Both the position numbers and the translations under genes were made by a program. The notes beneath the pieces were generated by a model that searched no databases, had not been told where the DNA came from, and saw nothing but the letters and a program-made list of their open reading frames with translations. DNA of 64,000 nucleotides, from positions 72,702,984 through 72,766,983 of the forward strand of contig NC_088300.1 in assembly GCF_032854445.1 (NCBI RefSeq), read 5' to 3'. Of this stretch, positions 63,998-64,000 are shown piece after piece. This stretch comes from Liolophura sinensis (Eukaryota; Mollusca; Polyplacophora; Chitonida; Chitonidae). The first letter of the stretch is position 1. Every line of letters begins with the position of its first letter.

Positions 63998-64000
63998 GTG
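63998..64000 (+). CDS. slit: slit exon 29, first 3 bases (probable)
   Basis: The window ends CTATATCCTTGTTGACAG|GTG. Joined to exon 28 (ending in AG of a split codon) the G makes AGG (Arg) and TG opens a Cys codon (or Trp or stop), so the junction would read DYRC. That is just what the EGF4 motif C-x-D-x4-Y-x-C requires. Pyrimidine content, AG position and phase fit. Only three bases are visible, so this is a prediction. Confidence 0.5.

Noticed and set aside
1-64000. miR-218, which in vertebrates resides in Slit introns
   Set aside because: I searched for TTGTGCTTGATCTAACC and its complement in the introns. Only seed-like TGTGCTT matches were found (for example near 5663 and 40254), without the rest of the mature sequence.

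Overview
This is a eukaryotic genomic window: intron-rich, AT-rich, with no bacterial-style gene packing. It carries the middle of one large plus-strand gene, an invertebrate slit orthologue (secreted axon-guidance ligand of Robo receptors). By reading translated LRR and EGF segments against GT/AG splice signals I placed 28 coding exons between 11416 and 62349, plus a probable 29th whose first three bases are the last three of the window. The 5' end (signal peptide, first LRRNT and the first LRRs) should lie upstream of the window. The 3' end (rest of EGF4, later EGFs, laminin G, cystine knot) lies downstream. Protein details shared with Drosophila Slit, such as [14 protein letters not shown] and IDACYGNPC, point to a protostome. 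The tRNA-derived SINEs with (AAAT)n tails and the abundant ACATGTA words suggest a mollusc or another lophotrochozoan; the species is not identifiable by eye.

Layout: 1-11415 is intron or 5' flank with no recognisable exon. The rest of LRR domain D1 (exons 1-4) is at 11416-21646. D2, the Robo-binding domain in known Slits (exons 5-11), is at 25298-40642. D3 (exons 12-18) is at 42123-47647. A small cysteine-bearing cassette exon (19) is at 48234-48293. D4 (exons 20-25) is at 50749-59381. EGF1 to the start of EGF4 (exons 26-28) is at 60324-62349. The architecture is very regular: LRR exons are about 72 nt with phase 2 introns on both sides, LRRNT exons are phase 1 to 2, and LRRCT exons are phase 2 to 1 and always 164 nt.

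Two exons carry frame-breaking indels as given (11416-11489, +2 in a G run; 46692-46764, +1). These are probably assembly errors, but the sequence alone cannot settle it.

The introns hold several kinds of repeat. The most unusual is a nine-copy, 128-bp tandem array (24274-25442) that repeats the 3' splice site and first half of the D2 LRRNT exon. There is also an approximately 3.3-kb, 40-bp minisatellite with higher-order structure (53541-56824), at least three SINE families (one with an internal 42-bp expansion), two copies of an ACCTCAGGTACACC-rich dispersed repeat, and a foldback element (about 32213-32611). I saw no second protein-coding gene, no convincing RNA gene, and no prokaryotic, viral or CRISPR system.
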